NCBI RefSeq assembly: GCF_030345795.1
Contig: NZ_JAUALB010000001.1
Span: 1,545,001-1,609,000, forward strand
Reading direction: 5' to 3'
Length of the DNA: 64,000 nt
From: Micromonospora sp. WMMA1363
Lineage (GTDB): Bacteria; Actinomycetota; Actinomycetes; Mycobacteriales; Micromonosporaceae
Positions 8,515-17,511 of this stretch are shown in pieces. Made by a program: the position numbers and the translations under genes. Below the pieces are notes generated by a model. That model saw nothing but the letters and a program-made list of their open reading frames with translations. It had not been told where the DNA came from and did no database searches. The first letter of the stretch is position 1; every line of letters begins with the position of its first letter.

Positions 8515-8738
8515 GTCATTCCGGAACGGTCGGACCAGGTCGTCCCCCGGGCCGGCAAGGGCAGCGCCGGCGGGCGACCACCAGCCTTCGACGCAGTGGT
8601 CCACAAGAAGCGCAACGTCGTGGACCGCTACGTCGACCGGCTCGAGCAGTGGCGTGACCTGGCCACCCGATACGCCAAGCGCGCATCCCCCTACGGGCCA
8701 GCCTTGTCCTCATCACCGCCATCGTCTGGCTTCCATGA
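8515..8738 (+). pseudogene. IS5-family transposase C-terminal remnant
   Basis: The frame from 8515 reads VIPERSDQVVPRAGKGSAGG, then RPPAFDA, then KKRNVVDRYVDRLEQWRDLA and TRYAKRA. This is the typical end of IS5-family transposases (IPE...KGSAGGRPPAFD...RNVVER..NRLKQWR..ATRYDK). A frameshift near 8697 moves the final segment (ASLVLITAIVWLP) into the next frame, ending at 8738. The N-terminal two thirds and the ends are missing. It is an old, decayed insertion and may mark the boundary between the accessory interlude and the sterol genes that resume at 8858. The flanks 8224-8514 and 8739-8857 hold nothing else I can recognise. Confidence 0.75.
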
Positions 8739-8857
8739 TCGGCAGGACACACCTAGCCGGTGCTGGATGCGACACAGTCCGACCGTTCCTGGACAACGCC
8801 GGGAGCCCTTGCGGCGGTGTTCGGGGCGGACACCGCCGGGTCGAACACAGCCGGCGA

Positions 8858-9964
8858 TCAGCGGCTCAGGCCCGCCAGCCGGTGTAGGGTCTCGTCGGCC
8901 TCGGACACCAGCGCCGTCATCACCTCGGCCACCGGGCGAACCTCGTTCAGTCGGCCCACGACCTGGCCGACCGGCATCGCGACCACGGTCGGGTCACCTG
9001 ACCGCAGCAACCGTTCATGCGCCTCGCTGACCAGCATGTTCTGCAGCGGCATCGGCAGCGGCGCCGGCGCACCCGGTTGATTCCACGCCTCGGTCCACCG
9101 GCTGCGCAGCAGCCGGGCCGGCTTGCCCGAGTAGACGCGGGAACGGACCGTGTCGGCGGAGGTCGCCGCCAACAGCGCCTGCCGCAGCGCGGGCGGCGCC
9201 GAGGTGTCCAGGTACTCCCGCGTGGTCAGCCAGCAGGATCCCGTCCACACTCCGGTCGCGCCGAGCGCCACGGCCGCCGCGACCTGACGCCCGCACCCGA
9301 TACCGCCGGCCGCCAGCACCGGAACCTGGTCGCCGACAGCGTCCACGATCTCCGGGACCAACACCATGCTGGCGATCTCACCGGTGTGCCCGCCCGCCTC
9401 GTAACCCTGGGCGACCACAATGTCGACGCCACCTGAGACATGCTGGCGCGCGTGCTCCACCCGACCCGCCAGCGCGGCCACCACCAGGCCACGGTCGTGG
9501 GCCCGGGCGATGACCTCCGGTGGCGGTGGGCCGAGGGCGTTCGCGATGAGGCGGACCCGATGCTCCAGCGCGACCGTCACGTGCGAGTGGGCCACCGAGT
9601 GCAGCCACCCCCGCACACCCGCTCCGGTCGCCGGTTCGGAGGTGAGCGCCGGGACGCCCAACCTGTCCAACGTGTCCGCCACGAACTCCCGGTGCCCGTC
9701 CGGGATCTGGCGTGCCAGGTCGGCCGGCTCCCCCTCGGTCGGACGGTGGGCGGGCAACACCACGTCCACCCCGTACGGCCGGCCGTCGGTGTGCTCGTCC
9801 AGCCAGGTCAGGGCGGCGTCGAGGGCGGCCGGGTCGCTGAACCGTACGCAGCCCAGGACGCCCAGCCCGCCGGCCCGGCTGATCGCCGCCGCGACATGCT
9901 CGGACGGGGTGAAACCGACGATCGGATGCTCGATGTCGAGCAGCGCGCACAGCGGTGTCCGCAC
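8858..9964 (-). CDS. Nitronate monooxygenase (2-nitropropane dioxygenase) family flavoprotein
   Basis: 368 residues from a GTG preceded by GAGGGGG. It has the FMN-binding TIM-barrel pattern: AISRAGGLGVLG, VAQGYEAGGHTGE, and VLAAGGIGCGRQVAAAVALG, then GVWTGS. The overall pattern resembles M. tuberculosis Rv1533 more than the HIP-pathway reductase IpdC, whose N-terminus differs. It lies 17 bp downstream of fadD19 on the same strand, so it is likely co-transcribed under the KstR-type operator at 11675. A role in steroid metabolism is therefore suggested by context only. It could be an FMN-dependent enoyl reductase or a detoxifying oxidase. Confidence 0.85.
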   Translation of the reverse strand: MRTPLCALLDIEHPIVGFTPSEHVAAAISRAGGLGVLGCVRFSDPAALDAALTWLDEHTDGRPYGVDVVLPAHRPTEGEPADLARQIPDGHREFVADTLDRLGVPALTSEPATGAGVRGWLHSVAHSHVTVALEHRVRLIANALGPPPPEVIARAHDRGLVVAALAGRVEHARQHVSGGVDIVVAQGYEAGGHTGEIASMVLVPEIVDAVGDQVPVLAAGGIGCGRQVAAAVALGATGVWTGSCWLTTREYLDTSAPPALRQALLAATSADTVRSRVYSGKPARLLRSRWTEAWNQPGAPAPLPMPLQNMLVSEAHERLLRSGDPTVVAMPVGQVVGRLNEVRPVAEVMTALVSEADETLHRLAGLSR

Positions 9965-9981
9965 GGTACCCCCTCGGCTCG

Positions 9982-11667
<1,686 letters not shown>

Positions 11668-11674
11668 TTAAAAG

Positions 11675-11688
11675 TAGAACGTGTTATC
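11675..11688. promoter_or_regulatory. KstR-type operator between fadD19 and echA19
   Basis: TAGAACGTGTTATC matches the KstR consensus TnnAACnnGTTnnA except at the last base. It lies 8 bp from the fadD19 start and 16 bp before the echA19 start, so it would control both divergent genes. Confidence 0.8.
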
Positions 11689-11703
11689 GTCGAGCACAAG
11701 AGC

Positions 11704-12528
11704 ATGCCGGCGTTTGCGAGGAGTATCGTGGAGCCGTCCACCGAGCCACCCCACGCCCTGGTCGAGCGACGCGGCCACGTCCTGGTCGTGACCATGAATC
11801 GGCCCCAGGCCCGCAACGCCCTGTCCGGGCCGATGTTGGCGATCATGCGGACGGCCTGGGACGAGGTCGACCAGGACCCAGACATCCGGGTGTGCGTGCT
11901 GACCGGCGCGGGCGGTGCGTTCTGCGCGGGAGCCGACCTCAAGGCGATGACCAACGCCCACCCGGGCGACCACCGCCGCACCGGCACGTTCGACGCGTCG
12001 GTGCTCGAACCGCTGCTCAAGGGGCGACGGCTACGCAAGCCGCTGATCGCCGCGGTGGAGGGCCCGGCCATCGCCGGCGGAACCGAGATCCTCCAGGCCA
12101 CCGACGTGCGGGTCGCCGGTGCCAGCGCCCGGTTCGGCGTCTCCGAGGCGCGGTGGGGGCTGTTCCCGCTGGGCGGCTCGGCGGTCCGGCTACCCCGGCA
12201 GATTCCCTACACCGTCGCCGCGGACCTGCTGCTCACCGGACGGCACCTCACCGCCGCCGAGGCGAAGCAGGTGGGCCTGATCGGGCATGTGGTGCCGGAC
12301 GGGCAGGCACTGACCAGGGCGTTGGAGTTGGCGGAGCTGATCGCCGGCAACGGCCCACTCGCCGTGCAGGCGATCCTCCGCACCATCCGGGAGACCGAGG
12401 GCATGGCCGAGAACGACGCGTTCACGGTCGAGTCCCGGCTGGGCATGGAGGTCTTCCGCAGCGCGGACGCCAAGGAGGGGCCGCGGGCGTTCGTGGAGAA
12501 GCGCCGGCCCGAGTTCCACGGCCGGTAG
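11704..12528 (+). CDS. echA19: Steroid enoyl-CoA hydratase EchA19
   Basis: 274 residues from the ATG at 11704; a GTG at 11728 is an alternative. Crotonase landmarks: [20 protein letters not shown], the oxyanion-hole segments [15 protein letters not shown] and [16 protein letters not shown], the second glutamate in [15 protein letters not shown], and [13 protein letters not shown]. It is nearly colinear with M. tuberculosis EchA19 (Rv3516), which hydrates the enoyl-CoA of the cholesterol side chain after the first dehydrogenation. Both expected catalytic glutamates are present (GGTEI and VSEA). It is divergent from fadD19 over a shared operator and convergent with the next ligase gene. Confidence 0.93.
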   Translation: MPAFARSIVEPSTEPPHALVERRGHVLVVTMNRPQARNALSGPMLAIMRTAWDEVDQDPDIRVCVLTGAGGAFCAGADLKAMTNAHPGDHRRTGTFDASVLEPLLKGRRLRKPLIAAVEGPAIAGGTEILQATDVRVAGASARFGVSEARWGLFPLGGSAVRLPRQIPYTVAADLLLTGRHLTAAEAKQVGLIGHVVPDGQALTRALELAELIAGNGPLAVQAILRTIRETEGMAENDAFTVESRLGMEVFRSADAKEGPRAFVEKRRPEFHGR

Positions 12529-12569
12529 TACCGCGACCGGCACGACCGGCCGCGGCCGGGTGGACATGA

Positions 12570-14117
12570 TCAGATCTGCCGGTCCCGCCCCGACCAGTAC
12601 GGCTCACGCAGCAGCCGCTTGTAGAGCTTGCCGTTCGGGTCCCGCGGCAGTTCGTCGGTGTAGTCGACGCTGCGGGGCAGCTTGAACCGGGCTAGCCGTC
12701 CAGTCAGGAACTCCATCAGCTCCGAGGTCAACTCCGGGCCGGGTCGAATGCCCGCGGCCGGCTGCACCACGGCCTTGATCTCCTCGCCCCACTCGTCGTG
12801 CGGGATGCCGAACACCGCGACGTCGGCGACCTTGGGGTGAACCGACAACTCGGACTCGATCTCCGCCGGGTAGATGTTCACACCACCCGAGATGATCATG
12901 TCGGCACGTCGGTCGCACAGGTAGAGGTAGCCGGCCTCGTCCAGATAGCCGATGTCACCGACGGTGAACAACCGACCCACCCGAGCAGCCCGGGTCTTCT
13001 CCGGGTCACCGTGGTATTCGAACGTGCTGCCCTCCATCTCCAGGTACACCTGGCCGTGCGCACCCGCCGGCAGGTCCCGGCCATGCGAGTCGAGTATCCG
13101 CACCCGCGACCCGGGCCAGGGCCGACCCACCGATCCGGGACGGCGCAGCCACTCCTCGGCGCCGATCACCGTCCCGCCGCCTTCGGTGGCCGCGTAGTAC
13201 TCGACCACCACCGGCCCCCACCACTGCATCATCCGGCGTTTGACCTCCGGTGGGCACGGGGCCGCACTGTGGATCACGGCCCGCATCGACGAGAGATCGT
13301 AGGCCGCCCGAACGCTCTCCGGCAGGGCGAGCAGCCGCCGGAACTGGATGGGCACCAGGTGGCTGTGGGTCACCTGGTGCCGCTCGACGAGCCGCAGCGT
13401 CTGCTCCGGATCCCACCGGTCGATCAGCACCGCCGGGTGGCCGAGTTGGACGGCGATCGTGGCGAAGGAGAGCACCGCCGTGTGGTAGAGCGGAGAGCAG
13501 CACAGGTGCACGTGACCGGCGAAGGGTCGCAGCCCGAAGACCTCGAAGAACCGGATGGCGTGCGGCGGCACCTGATCGGGGTCCGCGCCGCTGAGCGGAC
13601 GACGCACCCCCTTGGGTCGGCCGGACGTGCCGGAGGTGTAGACCATGGGCGCGCCCAGCGTCCGGCCCGTCGGCCGACCCGACCCGCCGGCACCCAGCTC
13701 CGCCAGGGGCCGGAACCCGGGAACGGACCCGACCGCGAACCGCCCGGACGGCGCGATCCGGGCGGCCTCGGCCGCCTCGGCCGCCACCCCGGCGAATCGC
13801 TCGTGCACGATGAAGCACCGCGCGGCGGCGTCGGTCAGGATGTGCGCCACCTCGGCGCCGACCAGATGCCAGTTCAGCGGCACGACGTAGAGCCCGGTCT
13901 GCAGGGCGGCGAAGTAGACGGCGAGCAGGGCGGCGCTGTTCGGCAGCAGGACGGCAACGCTGTCCCCGGTCGCCAGCCCCGCCGTCCGCAGGCCGCGACC
14001 GATCCGATCGGCCTCGGCCGCCAGCTCGGCGTACGTCACCTGTCGGCCGTCCGACTCGACGACGGCGACCGAGCCCGGCGCCGCGTGGGCGATGTTCCAC
14101 ACCCCGGGATTAGCCAT
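12570..14117 (-). CDS. Acyl-CoA synthetase, FadD4-like
   Basis: 515 residues from the ATG at 14117 (a GTG two codons upstream is possible). ANL motifs: MVYTSGTSGRPKGVRRPL, YYAATEGGGTVIG, TVGDIGYLDEAGYLYLCDR, MIISGGVNIYPAEIE, and the catalytic-Lys region RDPNGKLYKR. The overall pattern is like mycobacterial FadD4 rather than FadD17 or FadD3. It is divergent from the DUF35-ltp4-ltp3 operon with a perfect KstR palindrome in the 90-bp intergenic region, so it should belong to the sterol regulon. The substrate is unknown; a shortened steroid side-chain acid or propionate-type product is plausible. Confidence 0.88.
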   Translation of the reverse strand: MANPGVWNIAHAAPGSVAVVESDGRQVTYAELAAEADRIGRGLRTAGLATGDSVAVLLPNSAALLAVYFAALQTGLYVVPLNWHLVGAEVAHILTDAAARCFIVHERFAGVAAEAAEAARIAPSGRFAVGSVPGFRPLAELGAGGSGRPTGRTLGAPMVYTSGTSGRPKGVRRPLSGADPDQVPPHAIRFFEVFGLRPFAGHVHLCCSPLYHTAVLSFATIAVQLGHPAVLIDRWDPEQTLRLVERHQVTHSHLVPIQFRRLLALPESVRAAYDLSSMRAVIHSAAPCPPEVKRRMMQWWGPVVVEYYAATEGGGTVIGAEEWLRRPGSVGRPWPGSRVRILDSHGRDLPAGAHGQVYLEMEGSTFEYHGDPEKTRAARVGRLFTVGDIGYLDEAGYLYLCDRRADMIISGGVNIYPAEIESELSVHPKVADVAVFGIPHDEWGEEIKAVVQPAAGIRPGPELTSELMEFLTGRLARFKLPRSVDYTDELPRDPNGKLYKRLLREPYWSGRDRQI

Positions 14118-14184
14118 ACCCACAACCTATAACGGTTCAACGCGCCACGAAAGCGTTGATCTTCAATACTATTGCCACCAACGT

Positions 14185-14198
14185 TGAAACATGTTCCA
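14185..14198. promoter_or_regulatory. KstR-type operator upstream of DUF35-ltp4-ltp3
   Basis: TGAAACATGTTCCA matches TnnAACnnGTTnnA at every fixed position. It sits between the FadD4-like gene (start 14117) and the DUF35 gene. Its position ten bases before the GTG at 14208 argues that the upstream TTG frame start at 14172 is not used. Confidence 0.85.
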
Positions 14199-14207
14199 CT
14201 CGTTGAC

Positions 14208-15209
14208 GTGGAGCCCGCGCTGAGCGCACCGCTGAATATCGGATTCGACTACACCCGATCATTGGGGCCGGTCCTCAGCCGGTTCGTGACCGGTCTGACC
14301 GAACGCCGCATCGTCGGCACCCGCGGATCCGACGGCCGGGTGCACGCTCCGCCCGCGGAGTACGACCCGATCACCCACGCGCCGTTGACCGACCTGGTCG
14401 ACGTGTCCACCGTGGGCGTCGTCGTGACCTGGACCTGGGTACCCCGGCCGCTGGAGGGGCAGCCGCTGACGCGACCGTTCGCCTTCGCCCTGATCCGGCT
14501 CGACGGCGCGGACACCCCCATGCTGCACGCGGTGGACTCCGGATCGGACGAGCTGATGCGCACCGGGATGCGGGTGCGCGCACGCTGGTGCGCCACCCCG
14601 GTCGGCAGCATCCGTGACATCGAGTGTTTCGAACCGACCGACGGCCGCGTCGCGACGCCCCCGCCACCCCGGTCGGTCGAGGCGCCCCCGACCGGGACGG
14701 CGGACGCCACCGCGACGACCGCAGCCGAACGGGTGACGATGGTGACCACACCCGTCCACCTACGTTACCGGCACACCGCCTCCCCCGAGGAGAGCCGCTA
14801 CCTGCGGGGCCTGGCGACCGGCCGGTTGCTCGGCCAACGCTGCCCGGCCTGCGGCCGGGTCTACATCCCCCCGCGCGGCGCCTGCCCCACCGACGGAGTC
14901 CCCACCACGGACGAGGTCGAGCTGCCCGACCAAGGCACGGTGACCACGTTCTGTGTGGTCAACGTGCCTTTCGCCGGTCAGCGGGTGGCACCGCCGTACG
15001 TCGTGGCGCAGGTGTTGCTCGACGGCGCGGACATCCCGTTGCCGCATCTGGTCCTCGGCGGACCGGCCGGCGACGTACGGATGGGGATGCGGGTCGCGGC
15101 GGTCTGGCGACCACGTGACCAGTGGAGCACGAGCCCCGAGAACATCGATCATTTTCGACCGACCGGCGAACCCGACGCGCCGTACGAGTCCTACGCCCAC
15201 CACCTGTGA
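14208..15209 (+). CDS. Double DUF35 OB-fold protein, partner of Ltp3/Ltp4 (Rv3521-like)
   Basis: 333 residues from the GTG at 14208. Two DUF35-like halves are visible. The N-terminal half (NIGFDYTRSLGPVLSRF ... GMRVRARWC) lacks the cysteine pairs. The C-terminal half has a zinc ribbon (CPACGRVYIPPRGACP) and the OB-fold end GMRVAAVW. A low-complexity linker (PPPPRS, DATATTAA) separates them. This is the layout of mycobacterial Rv3521, which likewise precedes ltp4 and ltp3. DUF35 subunits bind thiolase-like aldolases and the CoA substrate. No Shine-Dalgarno sequence is evident, so translation may be leaderless or weakly initiated. The 14-bp gap to ltp4 supports an operon. Confidence 0.85.
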   Translation: MEPALSAPLNIGFDYTRSLGPVLSRFVTGLTERRIVGTRGSDGRVHAPPAEYDPITHAPLTDLVDVSTVGVVVTWTWVPRPLEGQPLTRPFAFALIRLDGADTPMLHAVDSGSDELMRTGMRVRARWCATPVGSIRDIECFEPTDGRVATPPPPRSVEAPPTGTADATATTAAERVTMVTTPVHLRYRHTASPEESRYLRGLATGRLLGQRCPACGRVYIPPRGACPTDGVPTTDEVELPDQGTVTTFCVVNVPFAGQRVAPPYVVAQVLLDGADIPLPHLVLGGPAGDVRMGMRVAAVWRPRDQWSTSPENIDHFRPTGEPDAPYESYAHHL

Positions 15210-15223
15210 CCGGAGGAACCGCC

Positions 15224-16276
15224 ATGACGGAGGTCGCCGTGGTCGGCTTCGCCGAGGCACCCTGCGTACCGCACGGCGGCACGACCAACGGGGTGGAGAT
15301 GCTCGTGCCGATCTTTCAGGAGGTTCTCGCGGCCAGCGGTCTGCCCCGTCGGGACGTCGGCTTCTGGTGCTCCGGCTCGTCGGACTACCTCGCCGGCCGG
15401 GCGTTCTCCTTCGTCAGCGCCGTCGACGCGATCGGTGCCTACCCACCGATCGTGGAGTCGCATGTCGAGGCCGACGGCGCGTGGGCACTGTACGAGGCGT
15501 TCGTCAAGCTGCTCCTCGGCGAGGCGGACACCGCCCTGGTCTACGGCTTCGGCACGTCGTCCGCGGGTGAGCTGCGACGCGTGCTGGCGATGCAACTGGA
15601 CCCGTACCTCGTCGCTCCACTGTGGCCCGACTCGGTGAGTGTCGCGGCGCTCCAGGCCCGCCTCGGCATCCAGGCCGGGCTGTTCACCGAACGGGTCATG
15701 GCCGAGATTGCCGCGCGCAGCCGTGCCGCGGCGATGGAGAATCCCAACGCCCAGGTCACCGGGCACGCGACGGTCGAGGAGCTACTCGACGCGCCCTACG
15801 TCGCCAACCCGTTGCGGGCGCACGACTGCGCACCCGTCGGCGACGGCGCGGCCGCCGTGCTCCTGGCCCGCGGCAGCCGCGCCCGCGACCTGTGCGAGCG
15901 CCCCGCCTGGATCACCGGGATCGCCCACTACGTCGACCCGCCGGGGCTGGGCACCCGCGACCTCACCACGGTGCCGTCGGCGGCGGCGGCCGCGACGGCG
16001 GCCGGCCTCGACGGCGACGTCCAGGTCGCCGAGGTGCACGCCCCCTTCACCCATCAGGAGATCCTGCTCACCCGCGCGCTGGCGCTGGGCGACGGGGTCC
16101 GGGTCAATCCCACCGGCGGAGCGCTGTGCGGCAACCCCCTGTTCGCCGCGGGGCTGGCCCGCATCGGCGCCGCGGCACGCCAGATCATCACCGGCGCGGC
16201 GACACGGACGGCGGGCCATGCCACGAGCGGCCCGGCGTTGCAGCAGAACCTCGTCTGTGTCATGGAGGCGCGATGA
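15224..16276 (+). CDS. ltp4: Thiolase-like steroid aldolase Ltp4
   Basis: 350 residues from the ATG at 15224, preceded by CCGGAGGAACC. It is a non-decarboxylating thiolase-fold lipid-transfer-type protein: [62 protein letters not shown], and NPTGGALCGNPLFAAGL. The usual thiolase nucleophilic Cys context is not conserved, as expected for the Ltp2/3/4 group. In Rhodococcus, ltp3 and ltp4 are required for removing the C24-branched side chain of phytosterols, probably by aldol cleavage. It sits between a DUF35 gene and ltp3, joined to ltp3 by ATGA. Confidence 0.88.
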   Translation: MTEVAVVGFAEAPCVPHGGTTNGVEMLVPIFQEVLAASGLPRRDVGFWCSGSSDYLAGRAFSFVSAVDAIGAYPPIVESHVEADGAWALYEAFVKLLLGEADTALVYGFGTSSAGELRRVLAMQLDPYLVAPLWPDSVSVAALQARLGIQAGLFTERVMAEIAARSRAAAMENPNAQVTGHATVEELLDAPYVANPLRAHDCAPVGDGAAAVLLARGSRARDLCERPAWITGIAHYVDPPGLGTRDLTTVPSAAAAATAAGLDGDVQVAEVHAPFTHQEILLTRALALGDGVRVNPTGGALCGNPLFAAGLARIGAAARQIITGAATRTAGHATSGPALQQNLVCVMEAR

Positions 16277-17490
16277 GCTCACCGCCCCCGTACCGCGCCG
16301 CCGTCCTCGGAGTCGGTCAGACCCGGCACCGCAGCCGCCGGGCCGACGTGTCGATCGCGGGTCTGTGCCGGGAGGCGATCGACCGGGCGCTGGCCGACGC
16401 CACGACCGACACCGCGGACATCGACGCGGTGGTCGTCGGCAAGGCACCGGACCTGTTCGAGGGCGTCATGATGCCCGAGCTGTTCCTCGCCGACGCGCTC
16501 GGCGCCACCGGCCGACCGCTGCTGCGCGTGCACACCGCCGGCTCGGTCGGTGGCGCGACCGCCATCGTGGCCAGCAGCCTGGTCCGCGCCGGCATCCACC
16601 GGCGGGTGCTCGCTGTCGCGTTCGAGAAGCAGTCCGAGTCGAACGCGATGTGGGCGCTGTCGATCACGCCACCGTTCACCATGCCGATCGGTGCCGGCGC
16701 CGGCGGGTACTTCGCTCCGCACATCCGGTCGTACCTGCGCCGTTCCGGCGCGCCGCCACACGTCGGCGCGCTCGTCGCGGTGAAGGACCGGCGCAACGGA
16801 GCACGCAACCCGTACGCACACCTGCGCCAGCCGGACATCACCGTGGAGTCGGTCTACGCGTCGCCGATGCTGTGGGACCCGATCCGCTACGACGAGACCT
16901 GCCCGTCCTCGGACGGCGCCTGCGCGGTGGTGATCGGTGACCAGGCGGCGGCCGAGGCCAGCGGCCGGCCGGTGGCCTGGATCCACGCCACCGCGATGCG
17001 CACCGAGCCGACCGTGTTCGCCGGCAAGGACCACGTCGACCCGCGGGCCGGCCGGGAGGCGGCGGCGGCCCTGTGGCAGGCGGCCGGGATCGACGATCCG
17101 TTGGCACAGGTCGACGTCGCCGAGATCTACGTGCCGTTCTCCTGGTTCGAGCCGATGTGGCTGGAGAACCTGGGCTTCGCGGAGCAGGGGCAGGGCTGGC
17201 GGCTCACCGAGTCGGGACAGACCGGGCTGGACGGCGTCCTGCCGGTGAACCCCTCCGGCGGTGTGCTGTGTTCCAACCCGATCGGCGCCTCCGGCCTGCT
17301 GCGGTTCGCCGAGGCCGCGTTGCAGGTGATGGGCCGGGCCGGGGCGCACCAGGTGCCGGGCGCGCGGACCGCCCTGGGCCACGCGTATGGCGGGGGATCT
17401 CAGTTCTTCGCCATGTGGGTGGTCGGAGCCGACCCGGCCGGTCGACGGAATCGACCAGGCCGGAGGCCACCCGACACCGACCAAGGCTAG
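16273..17490 (+). CDS. ltp3: Thiolase-like steroid aldolase Ltp3
   Basis: 405 residues, starting at the ATG of an ATGA overlap with ltp4. Landmarks: AAVLGVGQTRHRSRRADVS, HTAGSVGGATAIVASSLVRA, SSDGACAVVIGD, VDVAEIYVPFSWFEP, and VNPSGGVLCSNPIGASGLLRF. It is colinear with M. tuberculosis Ltp3 (Rv3523). With Ltp4 and the DUF35 protein it probably forms the aldolase for C24-branched (phytosterol) side chains; this is inferred from Rhodococcus genetics. The 3' end is 21 bp before the cholesterol oxidase gene, so that gene is probably read from the same transcript. Confidence 0.88.
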   Translation: MSSPPPYRAAVLGVGQTRHRSRRADVSIAGLCREAIDRALADATTDTADIDAVVVGKAPDLFEGVMMPELFLADALGATGRPLLRVHTAGSVGGATAIVASSLVRAGIHRRVLAVAFEKQSESNAMWALSITPPFTMPIGAGAGGYFAPHIRSYLRRSGAPPHVGALVAVKDRRNGARNPYAHLRQPDITVESVYASPMLWDPIRYDETCPSSDGACAVVIGDQAAAEASGRPVAWIHATAMRTEPTVFAGKDHVDPRAGREAAAALWQAAGIDDPLAQVDVAEIYVPFSWFEPMWLENLGFAEQGQGWRLTESGQTGLDGVLPVNPSGGVLCSNPIGASGLLRFAEAALQVMGRAGAHQVPGARTALGHAYGGGSQFFAMWVVGADPAGRRNRPGRRPPDTDQG

Positions 17491-17511
17491 CGAGATGGAG
17501 AGGGATCGAGC

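Noticed and set aside
8858..9964. Assignment as IpdC of the HIP pathway
   Set aside because: The N-terminal motif and overall pattern fit the Rv1533 subfamily, not IpdC, and ipdAB are not nearby.
12544..12559. CCGGCCGCGGCCGG palindrome between echA19 and the FadD4-like gene as terminator
   Set aside because: The arms would leave a loop of four GC bases with only a five-base stem; too weak to call, though convergent genes make one plausible.
14119..14135. Possible second KstR site at AACGGTT near the FadD4-like start
   Set aside because: The half sites are separated by one base instead of two, so it does not fit the consensus; the exact site at 14185 is enough.
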